Assembly (NCBI RefSeq): GCF_000002875.2
Contig: NC_009405.2
Span: 528,928 to 592,927 of the forward strand
Direction of reading: 5' to 3'
DNA length: 64,000 bases
From: Leishmania infantum JPCM5
Taxonomy: Eukaryota > Euglenozoa > Kinetoplastea > Trypanosomatida > Trypanosomatidae
Part shown: piece after piece, positions 1 to 9,340 of the stretch
Layout: every line of letters starts with the position of its first letter
Numbering within the stretch: position 1 is the first letter of the stretch
Translations under genes and position numbers: made by a program
Notes under the pieces: generated by a model
Seen by the model: only the letters and a program-made list of their open reading frames with translations
Database searches by the model: none
What the model was told of the DNA's origin: nothing

Positions 1-1527
1 ACGCCGCAGCAGGATCGAGGCGGAGAAAGAGACACCCGCCCACACAAGCGCCAGAGCAGTGGAGGCCTTCTCGTTCTCCGAAAAGAGGGCACTTCGACGA
101 GCTGCTTAGTTCCACGCGCGTGAAGCACTCGGCCGCACGTGCACGCGCAGGCACAGAGGAAGAGGAGGGCGAGGAGAGAAGGAGAGCGGAGACAAGAGAA
201 AGGGTAAGAAGAAAAGCGGAGGCAGGGCAAGCTCGAACCGTGTAGAGTGCGGCGGCAGCAGCCAAGCAACAAGGAGCCGCGCTCTGTTTCTTTCGAGAGA
301 TCATAGCGTGCGAGGGTGGCAACAACGTCGCCAATTCCTCTCTTTCCCTCCGAGAGATGCACCACAGCGACTAACTCAGCAGCTCACAGAGGAAGACGCG
401 AGGAAGACAGAATCTTCGCTCTCGCCGGCGTATGACCACCTCCACCCACGTACGTTGCCGTTTTGTTTTCGGCTTGTCTCCGTCGTCTGTCAAGTTGACA
501 AGGGAGGAGGGAGGGGCAGAGCCGGCGACACGAGAACCCCCGTCCGCTCCTTTTTCCAGGAACACAACATGAGGATAACTGGGAGAAGCACAGGGGTGAA
601 CAAGACAGGAGGAGAGGGGCGGGGGCCGAGAGGGAGAGAGACGGGAGACAGGACTTAGCGTTTGACGGCAGACAGACACGCACAGAACTCCTGAACACGT
701 ACATGACGCAGCGGAAGCAGCCACAAGAAATGGCCGGGGCTAGAGACTGGTGCTGGGGCTGTGTAGGTGTGTGGGAGGAGGAGGAGGAAGGGGGGGAGGG
801 AGGCGGGACAGCACGTGCGAAACAGGTCACCAGACAACGAGATCAACATCACAAAGAGGAGAACGAGGGTTGCAGTCACTGAGCATGCAACGAATCGACA
901 GAGTAGAGGTGCAGAGGGGTGGGCGGAGATGGGGGACGGACAGACGTGCATGACGCACACCAAACAAGAGAGCGCGCGAGAAAAAGGAGGCGCAGCAGAG
1001 AAGGCAGTAAAGCACGCGAACGCCGAGCGGAAGAGTACCGCAAGCAGTCATGCAAGGAGAACAATACAGCCGAAGCGAAGGGGACAACATCATGTGGCGT
1101 AGAGTTGAAAGGGGGGGTGCAGAGCACCAAACACACAGACACACAGACTCCATATACCGGCGTTCGGTCTAGTGCGGTGGAGGCAGCGGCTGCTGTGAGG
1201 GACGAAGAGCGCGGCAGAGGACCGAGGCGAAGCGACTCGGGAGTGCGCCTTTCTCAAACGGCAAGGGATACACACACACAGATGAGAGAGTGACAGTCGT
1301 GAAAGGCGAAATATTCGCAGGCAGGCTCTGATACTGCTGTGCTTCATCGTCCACACCTCTCTCTCTCCGCACAGCAATCCCTCGTACATGTTGGGGGAGG
1401 GGGAGGGGCCAGCCGCCCACCTTCATCTTGCGCAAGTGCATGCGCTCCGCCCCCTCCTTCGTCCCTAGCTCCCTGCCCTTCGCTACCTCGCAAACAGCGA
1501 AGCAAAAGAAGGAGACCGTTCCAACGG
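1..1527. other. Non-coding spacer at left edge
   Basis: I see no convincing gene here. The right part should be the 3' UTR of the R-SNARE gene. A strong purine tract on the plus strand at about 153-220, which is a pyrimidine tract on the transcribed minus strand, followed by the first minus-strand AG at 127-128, looks like a spliced-leader acceptor for a further minus-strand gene whose start lies left of position 1. No minus-strand ATG occurs between that AG and the window edge. Confidence 0.5.
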
Positions 1528-2301
1528 CTACTTCGGTGCCGAGCTCGGAGCTTGCGTTGTCACCGTCTTCTTGTTGCCGTTGCCAGCAAAGAACGTGAAG
1601 TAGACCAATAATAGCATGAAACCCACGGCGCCCGCCAGCATAATGCGCCCCTTCATCGAGCTCCACCACATCTGGTTGCGCAGATCACGGCTGCTCCGCT
1701 GGAAGCCCTCTGCCTGAAACTGCAGATCATCGGTGGCCTGCACAATGTCGTCGATGCGCTGTCCACGCTGAATAACACGTTCGACGTTGTCCAGCGCCAT
1801 GTTCTTTACTTCATCGACGGCTAGCTTCACCTTCGTCACCTTGTTCTCCGCCGAGCCCGCGGCGGCGCCGCTGCTGTGCTTCATCAGCAGGTCGCGCGCC
1901 GGACGCACAAAAACGTCCGCCAGCTTTGGATTCAGCGTCGACGGGGGCTCCACAAACATCTTCTTGAAGAGAGCCGCCAGCTCGTCCAGCGCGGCGTGCC
2001 CGTCTCGGCGGCTGACTGCCTTGGCACCGATAATGCCGTAGCCAAACGCGTCATCCGTCATGAGGTGGTAGGACAAGGTCACCTCCTGTTTCGGGTCTTT
2101 GTCGGCTGTCACGTTTAGGAATGCAGAGGTGCGGAAGTGCGGGGCGCTGCAGCGGCTGACGAGGTCCGCCCATGCGGTGCCTGGAATCGTGAAGCCGTCC
2201 GTGGGCACGTTAGGCGTCTTGCAGAGCATCACGCGATCCACCAGGCGCACCACTACGGCCCCGTAGAGCGCGTGAGACTCCTCGTTCACGTTGCTAGCCA
2301 T
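1528..2301 (-). CDS. Longin-type R-SNARE (VAMP7-like/synaptobrevin family)
   Basis: This 257-residue protein should act in vesicle fusion as the R-SNARE that pairs with Q-SNAREs on a target membrane. Residues about 10-130 fit a longin domain. Residues about 158-216 form a SNARE coiled coil. The zero-layer arginine is R179 in the run IQRGQRIDDI, and the segment ends in an MWWSSMK juxtamembrane motif much like that of VAMPs. A single transmembrane helix lies at about 219-238. The start ATG at 2301 is preceded by a pyrimidine tract and an AG at 2409-2410. The odd feature is a lumenal tail of about 19 residues rich in T, S, A and K after the membrane helix, where most VAMPs end almost at once. 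The SNARE call is firm; the exact subtype is inference. Confidence 0.9.
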   Translation of the reverse strand: MASNVNEESHALYGAVVVRLVDRVMLCKTPNVPTDGFTIPGTAWADLVSRCSAPHFRTSAFLNVTADKDPKQEVTLSYHLMTDDAFGYGIIGAKAVSRRDGHAALDELAALFKKMFVEPPSTLNPKLADVFVRPARDLLMKHSSGAAAGSAENKVTKVKLAVDEVKNMALDNVERVIQRGQRIDDIVQATDDLQFQAEGFQRSSRDLRNQMWWSSMKGRIMLAGAVGFMLLLVYFTFFAGNGNKKTVTTQAPSSAPK

Positions 2302-3346
2302 GGTGGTGATGCACGTGGAACAGGCACACCGAAAAGGGCTAAACGAGGCGCAGGCCTGAGTTGGGGGAGGGGGTGCGGCGAGTTGTAGAGAGACGGAGAA
2401 GCGCCTGCCTGTTTATGTATGGGAGGAGAGAGGGGGGAGGGTAGAAGGAGAAAGCAGAAGGGCCGCGGAGTCGTTAGGGAGGCGGGGCGAGGAAGAGCTT
2501 CAGATCGGATCACTAGAGAAGAGGGCCGGTAGCTGAACGCAAAGAGCTTGACTTGATGAAGCTGAGAACACAGACATCATGGCACGTGGGCAAAACACAC
2601 GTGAGCGCATGCGAGTGTGCGCGGGTGTGTCACACGCATGCCCAAGAAGGTGGAAAGCGACGAAGAACCGAAAACGCAGAGGAGAGAAAGAAGAAAGCGA
2701 GATGACGAGGATAGCAGAAGACAGCGCTGGCGTGGGAAGCCACGAGCACCGACATCCAAACTGAGGATGCCCATCATGCAAGCGCCCGTCAAGGCAAGAA
2801 GCCGCTACGGATGCGTGTGCTCGCGTCCAAAGAAACCCTGCGGATGCGGACCTCGCGGCGAAAACGCGGTGCTGATATGGGCGGCTTCTCTCGCCATATG
2901 TGCGGCCTTTGACCGTGCCGTCCTCCTTTTGGAGGGCAGGGGAGCCGAAAAGACGGCGCAGCACAGTCCTGTGGCCTTTTAGGTGGGTTAGAGGGAGACG
3001 GAGGGCAAAGACCCTCACCACCAGCGATATTCACGGCCAACACCTTCATCACCAACCCCCTACCACACGCATCGTCTCTGTTTCTCTCATCGTCGTCGTC
3101 ATTGTAGCGATGGATGTGGTGGACTTCACTGTCCACAGGCTTGCGCGTCGCCTGCACCGCTTCGCAAAGGCTCCCGCTTTCTTGTGTATCACTGCTTGGT
3201 TGGCGCAGCCTGGGAATTTGTAAGCCTCCCCTGTTGTCGTCGTCGTGGGACGCGCGGCGAGCGTGCACGCGCATGTCTGCGTCGATGCACTGCAAACCGT
3301 CTAATCCAGCACACGCGGACACAGGCTCGCACGCGCGCGCGCGTCT
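2302..3346. other. Intergenic spacer, R-SNARE 5' UTR / RING gene 3' UTR
   Basis: No supported gene. Reading frames on both strands are short, arginine/serine-rich and show no domain. The left end holds the pyrimidine tract and AG expected for trans-splicing of the R-SNARE mRNA. Confidence 0.5.
2409..2463 (-). promoter_or_regulatory. Putative spliced-leader acceptor region for the R-SNARE gene
   Basis: On the minus strand a pyrimidine-rich tract at about 2463-2424 is followed by the first AG at 2410-2409, giving a predicted 5' UTR of about 108 nt before the ATG at 2301. The pattern is what trypanosomatid trans-splicing uses; the exact site is inferred. Confidence 0.4.
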
Positions 3347-4177
3347 TCACTCAAACACGAAGGGAGATCGACACAGCGGGCATGAATAGTGTCCCAGAGT
3401 GATCCAGCGGAGAATGCACGACTCGTGAAAGCGATGGCCGCAGTACACCTCTCGCACTGTTTTCGCGTCCTTCGCTGCCTCGGCCGTGTCGTCGTGTGCC
3501 AGTGGCCGGGTTGCATCGGAAGATGCTGCAGCGTCTGGGGGAGGCACAGAAGGCGGCGAGGAAGTTGTTTGGGATTGTAATGGCGGCGACTGGGATGCCG
3601 TCGCCGGCTTTTCTCGGTCAGCGGTGGACAACTCGGAAAGCGGCGGGGCTGAGTTCGGCATGCTTTCGCCGCTTTCGGGTGCAGAGCGCACCACTGACGT
3701 CCGAAACAGTGGCTCCAGGCAGATGGCACACTCCTTCGCCTCTGGCGCAGGCGGGGATGGGCTCGCAGCAGTATCCGCGCCGTCAGTCTCACGACGGCTA
3801 GTGGAGGCGGTTGCAGTTACTGGAGAGGATAGGGGCGGCTGCACGACGTCAAAGGTAGAAATTACCTCCTCTGGCGAAAAGGGGGGACAACTTTCGGCGT
3901 GCCACTCGCGTGCAGCGGTGCTGGCAGGGGTGGTGTCACTGAGCAGGTCTATCAATCCTGGCAAATCAGAGAGATCCATCGCGGCGGTCATGACGGCGGA
4001 CACCGTCGCTGGAACACCAGAGAAGACATCCGCCACGCCTGCATTGCCACCTACCGCAGTGCCGTCTGTGTCGCCGACGTTGATGACGACCGTATGCACG
4101 TGCATGTGTGGGGCTGTCGCGCCCGCAGTATTATTGCCGCTGCCGGCAGCGGAGGACGGGAAGCCCGATGGAAACAT
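3347..4177 (-). CDS. RING-H2 zinc-finger protein, probable E3 ubiquitin ligase
   Basis: The predicted protein has 276 residues from the ATG at 4177. The frame stays open upstream to 5137, but that part is low-complexity and runs into a repeat element, so I treat it as untranslated. The C-terminus carries the eight zinc ligands of a RING-H2 finger: C150, C153, C246, H248, H251, C254, C266 and C269, with W258 in the expected E2-contact position. RING-H2 domains usually recruit ubiquitin-loaded E2 enzymes. The odd point is about 92 residues rich in S, P, A and T between ligands 2 and 3, far more than the usual loop. The N-terminal 149 residues have no recognised domain and no transmembrane helix. 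Substrate and location are unknown. Confidence 0.8.
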   Translation of the reverse strand: MFPSGFPSSAAGSGNNTAGATAPHMHVHTVVINVGDTDGTAVGGNAGVADVFSGVPATVSAVMTAAMDLSDLPGLIDLLSDTTPASTAAREWHAESCPPFSPEEVISTFDVVQPPLSSPVTATASTSRRETDGADTAASPSPPAPEAKECAICLEPLFRTSVVRSAPESGESMPNSAPPLSELSTADREKPATASQSPPLQSQTTSSPPSVPPPDAAASSDATRPLAHDDTAEAAKDAKTVREVYCGHRFHESCILRWITLGHYSCPLCRSPFVFE

Positions 4178-5095
4178 TATGTGCACAACGTATATGAAGG
4201 CGTGGAAGACCGTAGTGGAGGTGAGGGGAATGCTGTGTGCGTTGCGTGTGTGTGCGGAGAAGACGCGCACACACGCACCCACAGAGCAATGAAGTACAGA
4301 GAGAACGATCACACACAAGAAGGGAAGGCTGCGCGTGCGTTGACAGAGACACGATGGCTGTCTACGTGTGTTCGCTGGTGTGTGCGAGTGCACGAGAGGG
4401 GGGAAGAAGTAAGAGGACGACGGTTGATGAGACAGGCAGGCAGAGACGTGCCAAAGAAGAGTTTCATCCAGTGGACGAGACAACTCACCTTTTCCGAAAA
4501 ACGCGAAACGAATGGATTCGTTGAAGGGAGGTGCTCCAAACACGGTGCACGATGGGTGCACGAAAACGCAGAAAGGACGGGTCGCCAACGCCGGCGTGCT
4601 TTTCTGTGGAGATGGTGATCTGTTCACGTTTCCGTCTTTCAAAACGACGATGCTTGTTTCGGCGGAGTGTAGCAAGGGAAGCAGAGGACAGGGCGCGCAG
4701 GAATGCACAGCACACACCGAATCCATGTGCAGGACATCAGGAAAGTACGGCAAAAGAAAAGGAGTTGCGCTCCAGGACTCGCAGCAAAGATGCTCGATGT
4801 GGCAGTGGATTGGCGCGACTCGTCTTCCACCGGCTCGTTGCATGGAAGAATGGTGGACGGAGGGGAGGGGCGGAGTTGGTGAGAGGAGCCACTGAGAAGT
4901 GGCAGCACTCATCCGTAGTGAGAGAATAAGGAAGCCGAAGAACAAGGCGCGGGAGCGCCAACCTGTGCTGTACTCCCTTTTTACAACAGCTAGGCCGTGC
5001 CTGCTGCGGTGCTTCCTGTTTTCACTTGCTTTCTTTCCTGAATTGATGTCATTCTTATTGCCTACACACGTGCGCGTCTCTTGCCGATCCGGGCA

Positions 5096-5268
5096 AGGGG
5101 AGGGGGGGGGGGCTGCTGGGCTTCCTCCCTCACACACGCAGAGAGTCGGGAGTGGAGGGGAGGGGGGGGTGCGGTGGGGCTGGACCCTCTGATGCCACGC
5201 ACTGAGCGGTGGGTGTCTGCGTGCTTCCCCCCCTTGTCATCATCTGGGACCGTACATTAGACGGGAAG
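5096..5268 (-). repeat. SIDER2-like interspersed repeat, copy A (partial)
   Basis: This is about 170 bp of the family seen more fully at 37535-38011. It keeps only the part from the GCTGCTGGGCTTCC block through CTCTGATGCCACGCACTGAG to the CATCATCTGG and CGTACATTAG end, and lacks the other two thirds. It shares the end sequence ending in CCGTACATTAGRCGGGAA with copy D. It lies downstream of the GGQ-domain gene. Orientation is given relative to the other copies. Confidence 0.75.
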
Positions 5269-5700
5269 AATACCACATACAGCGCAGGCCGCCTGCATAC
5301 ACTTGTGCCGTCGTGTTGTGACTCGTGCTCCTGTTGCTGCATGCTCCGAGTCCACGAGTTTTCGGCGGGGGTAGTGGGGGGTGGGTAGGCTGTGGAGACC
5401 CTGCTGCACTCCTCGCATAGGTCTGCGTCGTGATACTTGACGCTCACTAGTGCCCGTCGTCCCCACGTTGTGTCTTGTTAGCTACAGATGTCCTTTCTGT
5501 CTGAAATTTGAGCGCCACGAGGTAGGACGCGAGCTGGGATGGGTGGCAGGCGTCGTATGGAACGCTGCTGTCAGTAGACATACGGGGTGCAGCAGGGTAT
5601 CCTCGCCACGGGAGGTGCCCCGCCCCCGCTATTCCCCGCAGACATCATCCACAACATACAACAGGCGAAAAAAAAAGAATAGAAGTGTCTCCTTTACCGG

Positions 5701-5749
5701 CACCTGCGAGCGCTTACGCGTCACGAGGGCGCGTGAGCCCTCGCAGGTG
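5701..5749. repeat. Imperfect inverted repeat (hairpin, 21-nt arms)
   Basis: The outer ten bases, CACCTGCGAG, are exactly complementary to CTCGCAGGTG at the other end, and pairing continues inward with about three mismatches or wobbles over 21 positions, leaving a loop of about 7 nt. It sits in the presumed 3' UTR of the GGQ-domain gene and would form a stable RNA stem on either strand. It is followed at once by a (TG)12 run. Confidence 0.6.
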
Positions 5750-6116
5750 TGGCCTGTGTGTGTGTGTGTGTGTGTGTGGTAGGCAGACGGCGTCCGCGCC
5801 ACTACGGAATGCACGACAGAGCCCACCACGACCGCAGATCAAGTGGAATCACGCCTTTCAATCTATATATATGTAGATGTACATCAATGTAAACAACATG
5901 CGCACCACCGCAGCGCGGCGATGGCGTCTCTGCGCGTGATGCGCACGACACAGCAGAGAAAGAGGGGTGGGTAGAGGGTGGGTGTGGGTGGAGGATTCGT
6001 TCGTTGGTAGGATGGGTGGGCAGCGAACGGGCGCACACGACCCGCCTCTCTCCTCCTCTCCGCGCAGTTGATTTTGATCTTCCTTACCGAAAAAGACGGA
6101 CACAAACTCGTTAACA

Positions 6117-6150
<34 letters not shown>

Positions 6151-6256
6151 GCACGCAGGCTTAGAGAGGAGGTGTCCGAGGGTGGGGTCGACGCTGGCGA
6201 GCGGGCAAACTCTCCGCTCTCCTCTGTTTCTCCTTCCGCATTGCCGACGGCGTCCT

Positions 6257-8296
6257 CTACGCCGCGGCGGCCAAGGCACCGAGCTGCTTCAGCATCTGCA
6301 CGAGCGCGGCATCCCCTGCGGCCACCAGCTTCGCTGTGGCTGCCTCCTGCACCAGGACATGTACGTCCTCCTCCAAGGCAAAGCCGCCCTGGCCCTGCAT
6401 CTTGGTCACTAACTGCGCCTGCACGAGCTCAGCCTTCTCCTGCTTTGCCAGTGTATCGTTGAACTGCAGGCGGCGCTGCTGCTGAAGCTTGTCAAGGGCG
6501 GCCTCCTTGTTGCTGAGCGCGCTGCGCGAATCTTGTGCCTCCGCCGTGTACGCCGGGGCACCGTCAATCGCCAGCTTCGCGTACACCTGCGTTTCTGTGA
6601 CGTTCGTGGCTTGCCCACCTGGGCCGCTGGCGCGCGCCGTCTCGTAAGCGACGCTGCACCGCTTCGCGTTCCGCACCAGGGCTGCAGAGACGAACGGGTG
6701 CGCGCTCGTCACCGTGAATGCAGAGGCGGGAGTCACAGCGCCGGTGCCACCGCTTTCCGCTCGCGCCGTCCCTCTGGCCAGGCTCACCGCAAACGCGTAG
6801 CCGAACGGTCCCGGTGCGCTGGAAAAGGGCAAGGCGTCTGATGCCGCGGTCACGTGCGCCCGACCGCGCTCTCCCGAGACCATCTCCACCTCGAAGCCAA
6901 CGCTAGAAAAATACGTGCGCAGCGCCGCCGCATCGCCTGTGAATGTGACGACTGCGTCGTAGTTCGAGTGAGGCACATTGCTCATTACGTAGCGTCGCAC
7001 CACCGCCACGTATGCGGCAGCGGCCGCAGCGTGATCGTGCGCCGCCGCCTCCCAGGCCGCCTGCTGGCGGTCCTGATACTTGGCCTGCAGCTCCGCAAAG
7101 GCTTTCTCGGCTGCCTCCTGGCTTGCCTCAGTTGCTACCGCGGCGGCGCCGGCGCTACCCACGTCCTCGCCCTTGGCGCTAGCACAAAGTCGGCTAACGT
7201 TGCTGCAGGCAAGCGAGAACTGCAGCAGCGGATCGCGGCGACGCATGCGGTCCAGCTTTCGCTGCAGGGAGCGCAGTGCATCCTCGCGCTCTTGGAGCAG
7301 CTGCTGCAGAGCGACGTACGTGGTCGTGCCTGGAGCGGTGCTTAACTGCGCAGCCGTCTTCAGCTGCTCCACCTCGGCCTTGAGCTGGCTGTTGGACTGT
7401 GTCAACTGCCTTACGCTCTTGCTGCTGTCTCGCAGATCCATGTTCTCGGAGGTGAGCAGCATTACCTCCTGCTCCACCTTGGCTAGCTTGCTCCGTAGGC
7501 TCGCCTCACGTGTGGTCAGGTCCTTGTGTTCCCGCTGCAGTGCCTCCAGCGTGGACTGGACTTGGTAGTACTTGTCACGGTACTCGTTCTTGCGGCTGCG
7601 GATGGTGCGGAGCTCTTGAAAGAGGGCCTCGATCTCTGGGCCGAGGTTCACCTTCCTCAGCTCGTCCAACGAGGGGCCACCACTGCTACCGCTTCCATTC
7701 AAGCGCTTGGAGCTCAACGCGGCTGCGCTACTAAAGAGGTCCCGTCGCGGACACGACGCCGCAGACGCGGCGGCGCCCGTGGAGGACGCGCTGGCGGGTG
7801 CAGCATTCGCCGGCGTCGTGGTGGTGGAGGGAGAGGGCGGCGGTGGTGCCTGCTGCTGCATCTTCATGAACTGCTCTAGCACCTTGGTGTTGTTCTGTGC
7901 CAGCTTGCCGAAGCCGGGAATCTTGCTCATTATCTTCTGCATCTCCATCGCCTGCCTCATCATCTGCTCTTGCTTCTCTTTCGGTTGGCTGTTGAAGAGC
8001 TGCTGCATGGTCTGAAGCTTCTGCAGGTCAAACCCGGAAGAGAAGCCGGGCGGCACGCCAGCGCTCGAGTTCTGACTGGAGCTGCTGCTTGTGCTGCTTG
8101 CGCTGCAACCAGTCGTCGTCGCGGAGGAGGCACCGATGCCACCCGCGCTGCCCCACTGCTTGCCGAAATTGCCAAAGAAGGCGCGGCGAGTGGCGAGGAG
8201 GGCGACGGAGACGGCGGCGCATTTCGACGAGTGTGGTGACGCCGCGGCGAGCAGACAAAGCCGCAGCTCCGGCACTGATGCATTGCGGCGCAGCAT
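6257..8296 (-). CDS. Mitochondrial coiled-coil protein with C-terminal GGQ release-factor (RF-1) domain
   Basis: This predicted protein has 679 residues from the ATG at 8296; an upstream in-frame extension is low-complexity and left out. Residues 1-40 are rich in R, A, S and L without acids beyond E10, fitting a mitochondrial presequence. A methionine- and glutamine-rich helix lies at about 92-150, a proline/alanine-rich linker at 150-205, and a long coiled coil at about 208-350. The C-terminus carries SGPGGQATNVTET with GGQ at 560-562, followed by RSALSNKEAALDKL at about 591-604, matching the conserved RSQHKNKAKAL-type block of RF1/RF2/ICT1 proteins. In that family the GGQ loop hydrolyses peptidyl-tRNA on the ribosome. 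No codon-recognition domain is apparent, so a role in ribosome rescue or mitoribosome assembly is more likely than standard termination; this is inference. Confidence 0.8.
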   Translation of the reverse strand: MLRRNASVPELRLCLLAAASPHSSKCAAVSVALLATRRAFFGNFGKQWGSAGGIGASSATTTGCSASSTSSSSSQNSSAGVPPGFSSGFDLQKLQTMQQLFNSQPKEKQEQMMRQAMEMQKIMSKIPGFGKLAQNNTKVLEQFMKMQQQAPPPPSPSTTTTPANAAPASASSTGAAASAASCPRRDLFSSAAALSSKRLNGSGSSGGPSLDELRKVNLGPEIEALFQELRTIRSRKNEYRDKYYQVQSTLEALQREHKDLTTREASLRSKLAKVEQEVMLLTSENMDLRDSSKSVRQLTQSNSQLKAEVEQLKTAAQLSTAPGTTTYVALQQLLQEREDALRSLQRKLDRMRRRDPLLQFSLACSNVSRLCASAKGEDVGSAGAAAVATEASQEAAEKAFAELQAKYQDRQQAAWEAAAHDHAAAAAAYVAVVRRYVMSNVPHSNYDAVVTFTGDAAALRTYFSSVGFEVEMVSGERGRAHVTAASDALPFSSAPGPFGYAFAVSLARGTARAESGGTGAVTPASAFTVTSAHPFVSAALVRNAKRCSVAYETARASGPGGQATNVTETQVYAKLAIDGAPAYTAEAQDSRSALSNKEAALDKLQQQRRLQFNDTLAKQEKAELVQAQLVTKMQGQGGFALEEDVHVLVQEAATAKLVAAGDAALVQMLKQLGALAAAA

Positions 8297-9072
8297 CGTG
8301 TGAGCGAGTAGCAGATACGCGCTACGATGATTACGAAGGGCGACACACACCGGCGCACACGCACCGAGATACAGGGAAAGGAGATGAAGAGATGGGTGGG
8401 TTGGGGGTGGGCTGGAAACACTTCCGCACTTGAGTAGGTGTGTCTGTCTGTGTGTGTGTGTGTGTGTGCCCATGCAGCACGGCACGCAGCGCGTATCCAG
8501 CTCGAGGACAGGGGCAAAACAGAGACCACCGCGGCAACGAAATTGACCGCCACGGTGCAGGGCTTCGCTGTAGGAGACTACGCAGCTGCGTCGGAGGCGA
8601 GAAGATGGCGAAGCAAAAAGCAGAAAGCTCCCCAAAAAAGCAGGAACGCAACATGAAATGGGGAAAGTGTGGTGTGTATGGTGAGAGGCGTGGCCGACGA
8701 GCAAGGTCGACAGGGTTTCGGAGAAGAAAAGGGGACGCAGCACACAAGCACGTTGGCCTGCTTGAACGTGTTTGTGCTACAACAAGCGAAGGCCATGATG
8801 CGAAGGAGGGAGCGGAAGGACTGGGGTGCGCCGCGGAAGGTGCCACGACACGGGCAGGCAGGCAATCACGCACCTCCACGCACACTCTGCACACACACAC
8901 ACACACACACACGCTCGCACAGGAGCAAGGGAATGGATGGGGAGGGGATGCGCGCACGGCCGCGTTCACATCGACAGCAGGTAGGAGGGAAGCAAGCCGA
9001 TGAACCCGCTGCGCTTCTTTATTATTACTCGTCCGTGCTGTGGTTGCTTTGCTGTGCGTAAGCCGGTTAAGA

Positions 9073-9106
<34 letters not shown>

Positions 9107-9340
9107 CATACAGCGGAAGGCCAGGGAGGGGGGGGGAGGGCGGCAGGACAGGAGCCGCTCCTCGCATACCTTTCCTGTCCGTGCTGCTTGCAAGTCATGC
9201 AGAGAGAGAGAGAGACCGGTGCGCTGCTTGGGAGTTAAAGTTAGACAGCACAACTCGACAGAGGGCCACAGAGAGGCTTTCCTATCACATATATACACAC
9301 ATACTCACGGAAAAACAACATGAAGAGCGAAGCCGTCATC
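8297..9340. other. Intergenic spacer with dinucleotide repeats
   Basis: No gene seen. It holds (TG)n at about 8450-8468, (CA)n at 8890-8912, (TG)n at 9075-9105 and a short (AG)n near 9200. It should contain the 3' UTR of the phytanoyl dioxygenase-like gene and the 5' UTR of the GGQ-domain gene. Confidence 0.5.

Larger units (their letters stand above)
4178..6256. other. Long intergenic spacer with repeat fragment, hairpin and microsatellites
   Basis: This contains the 5' UTR of the RING gene and the 3' UTR of the GGQ-domain gene. It holds a partial interspersed repeat (5096-5268), an imperfect hairpin (5701-5749), a (TG)12 run (5755-5778) and a (CA)n run (about 6118-6147). No further gene is supported. 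Confidence 0.6.

Noticed and set aside
3486..4292. 268-codon plus-strand open frame
   Set aside because: It is antisense to the RING-H2 gene; the zinc ligands on the minus strand make that frame the real one.
4178..5137. N-terminal extension of the RING-H2 protein to 596 residues
   Set aside because: The extra sequence is low-complexity, contains hydrophobic patches from microsatellite-like DNA and runs into repeat copy A at its far end.
7839..8030. SRP54 M-domain similarity in the GGQ protein (Met-rich helix with IPGFGKL)
   Set aside because: Only a short resemblance caused by methionine and glutamine richness; no GTPase domain is present and the rest does not align.
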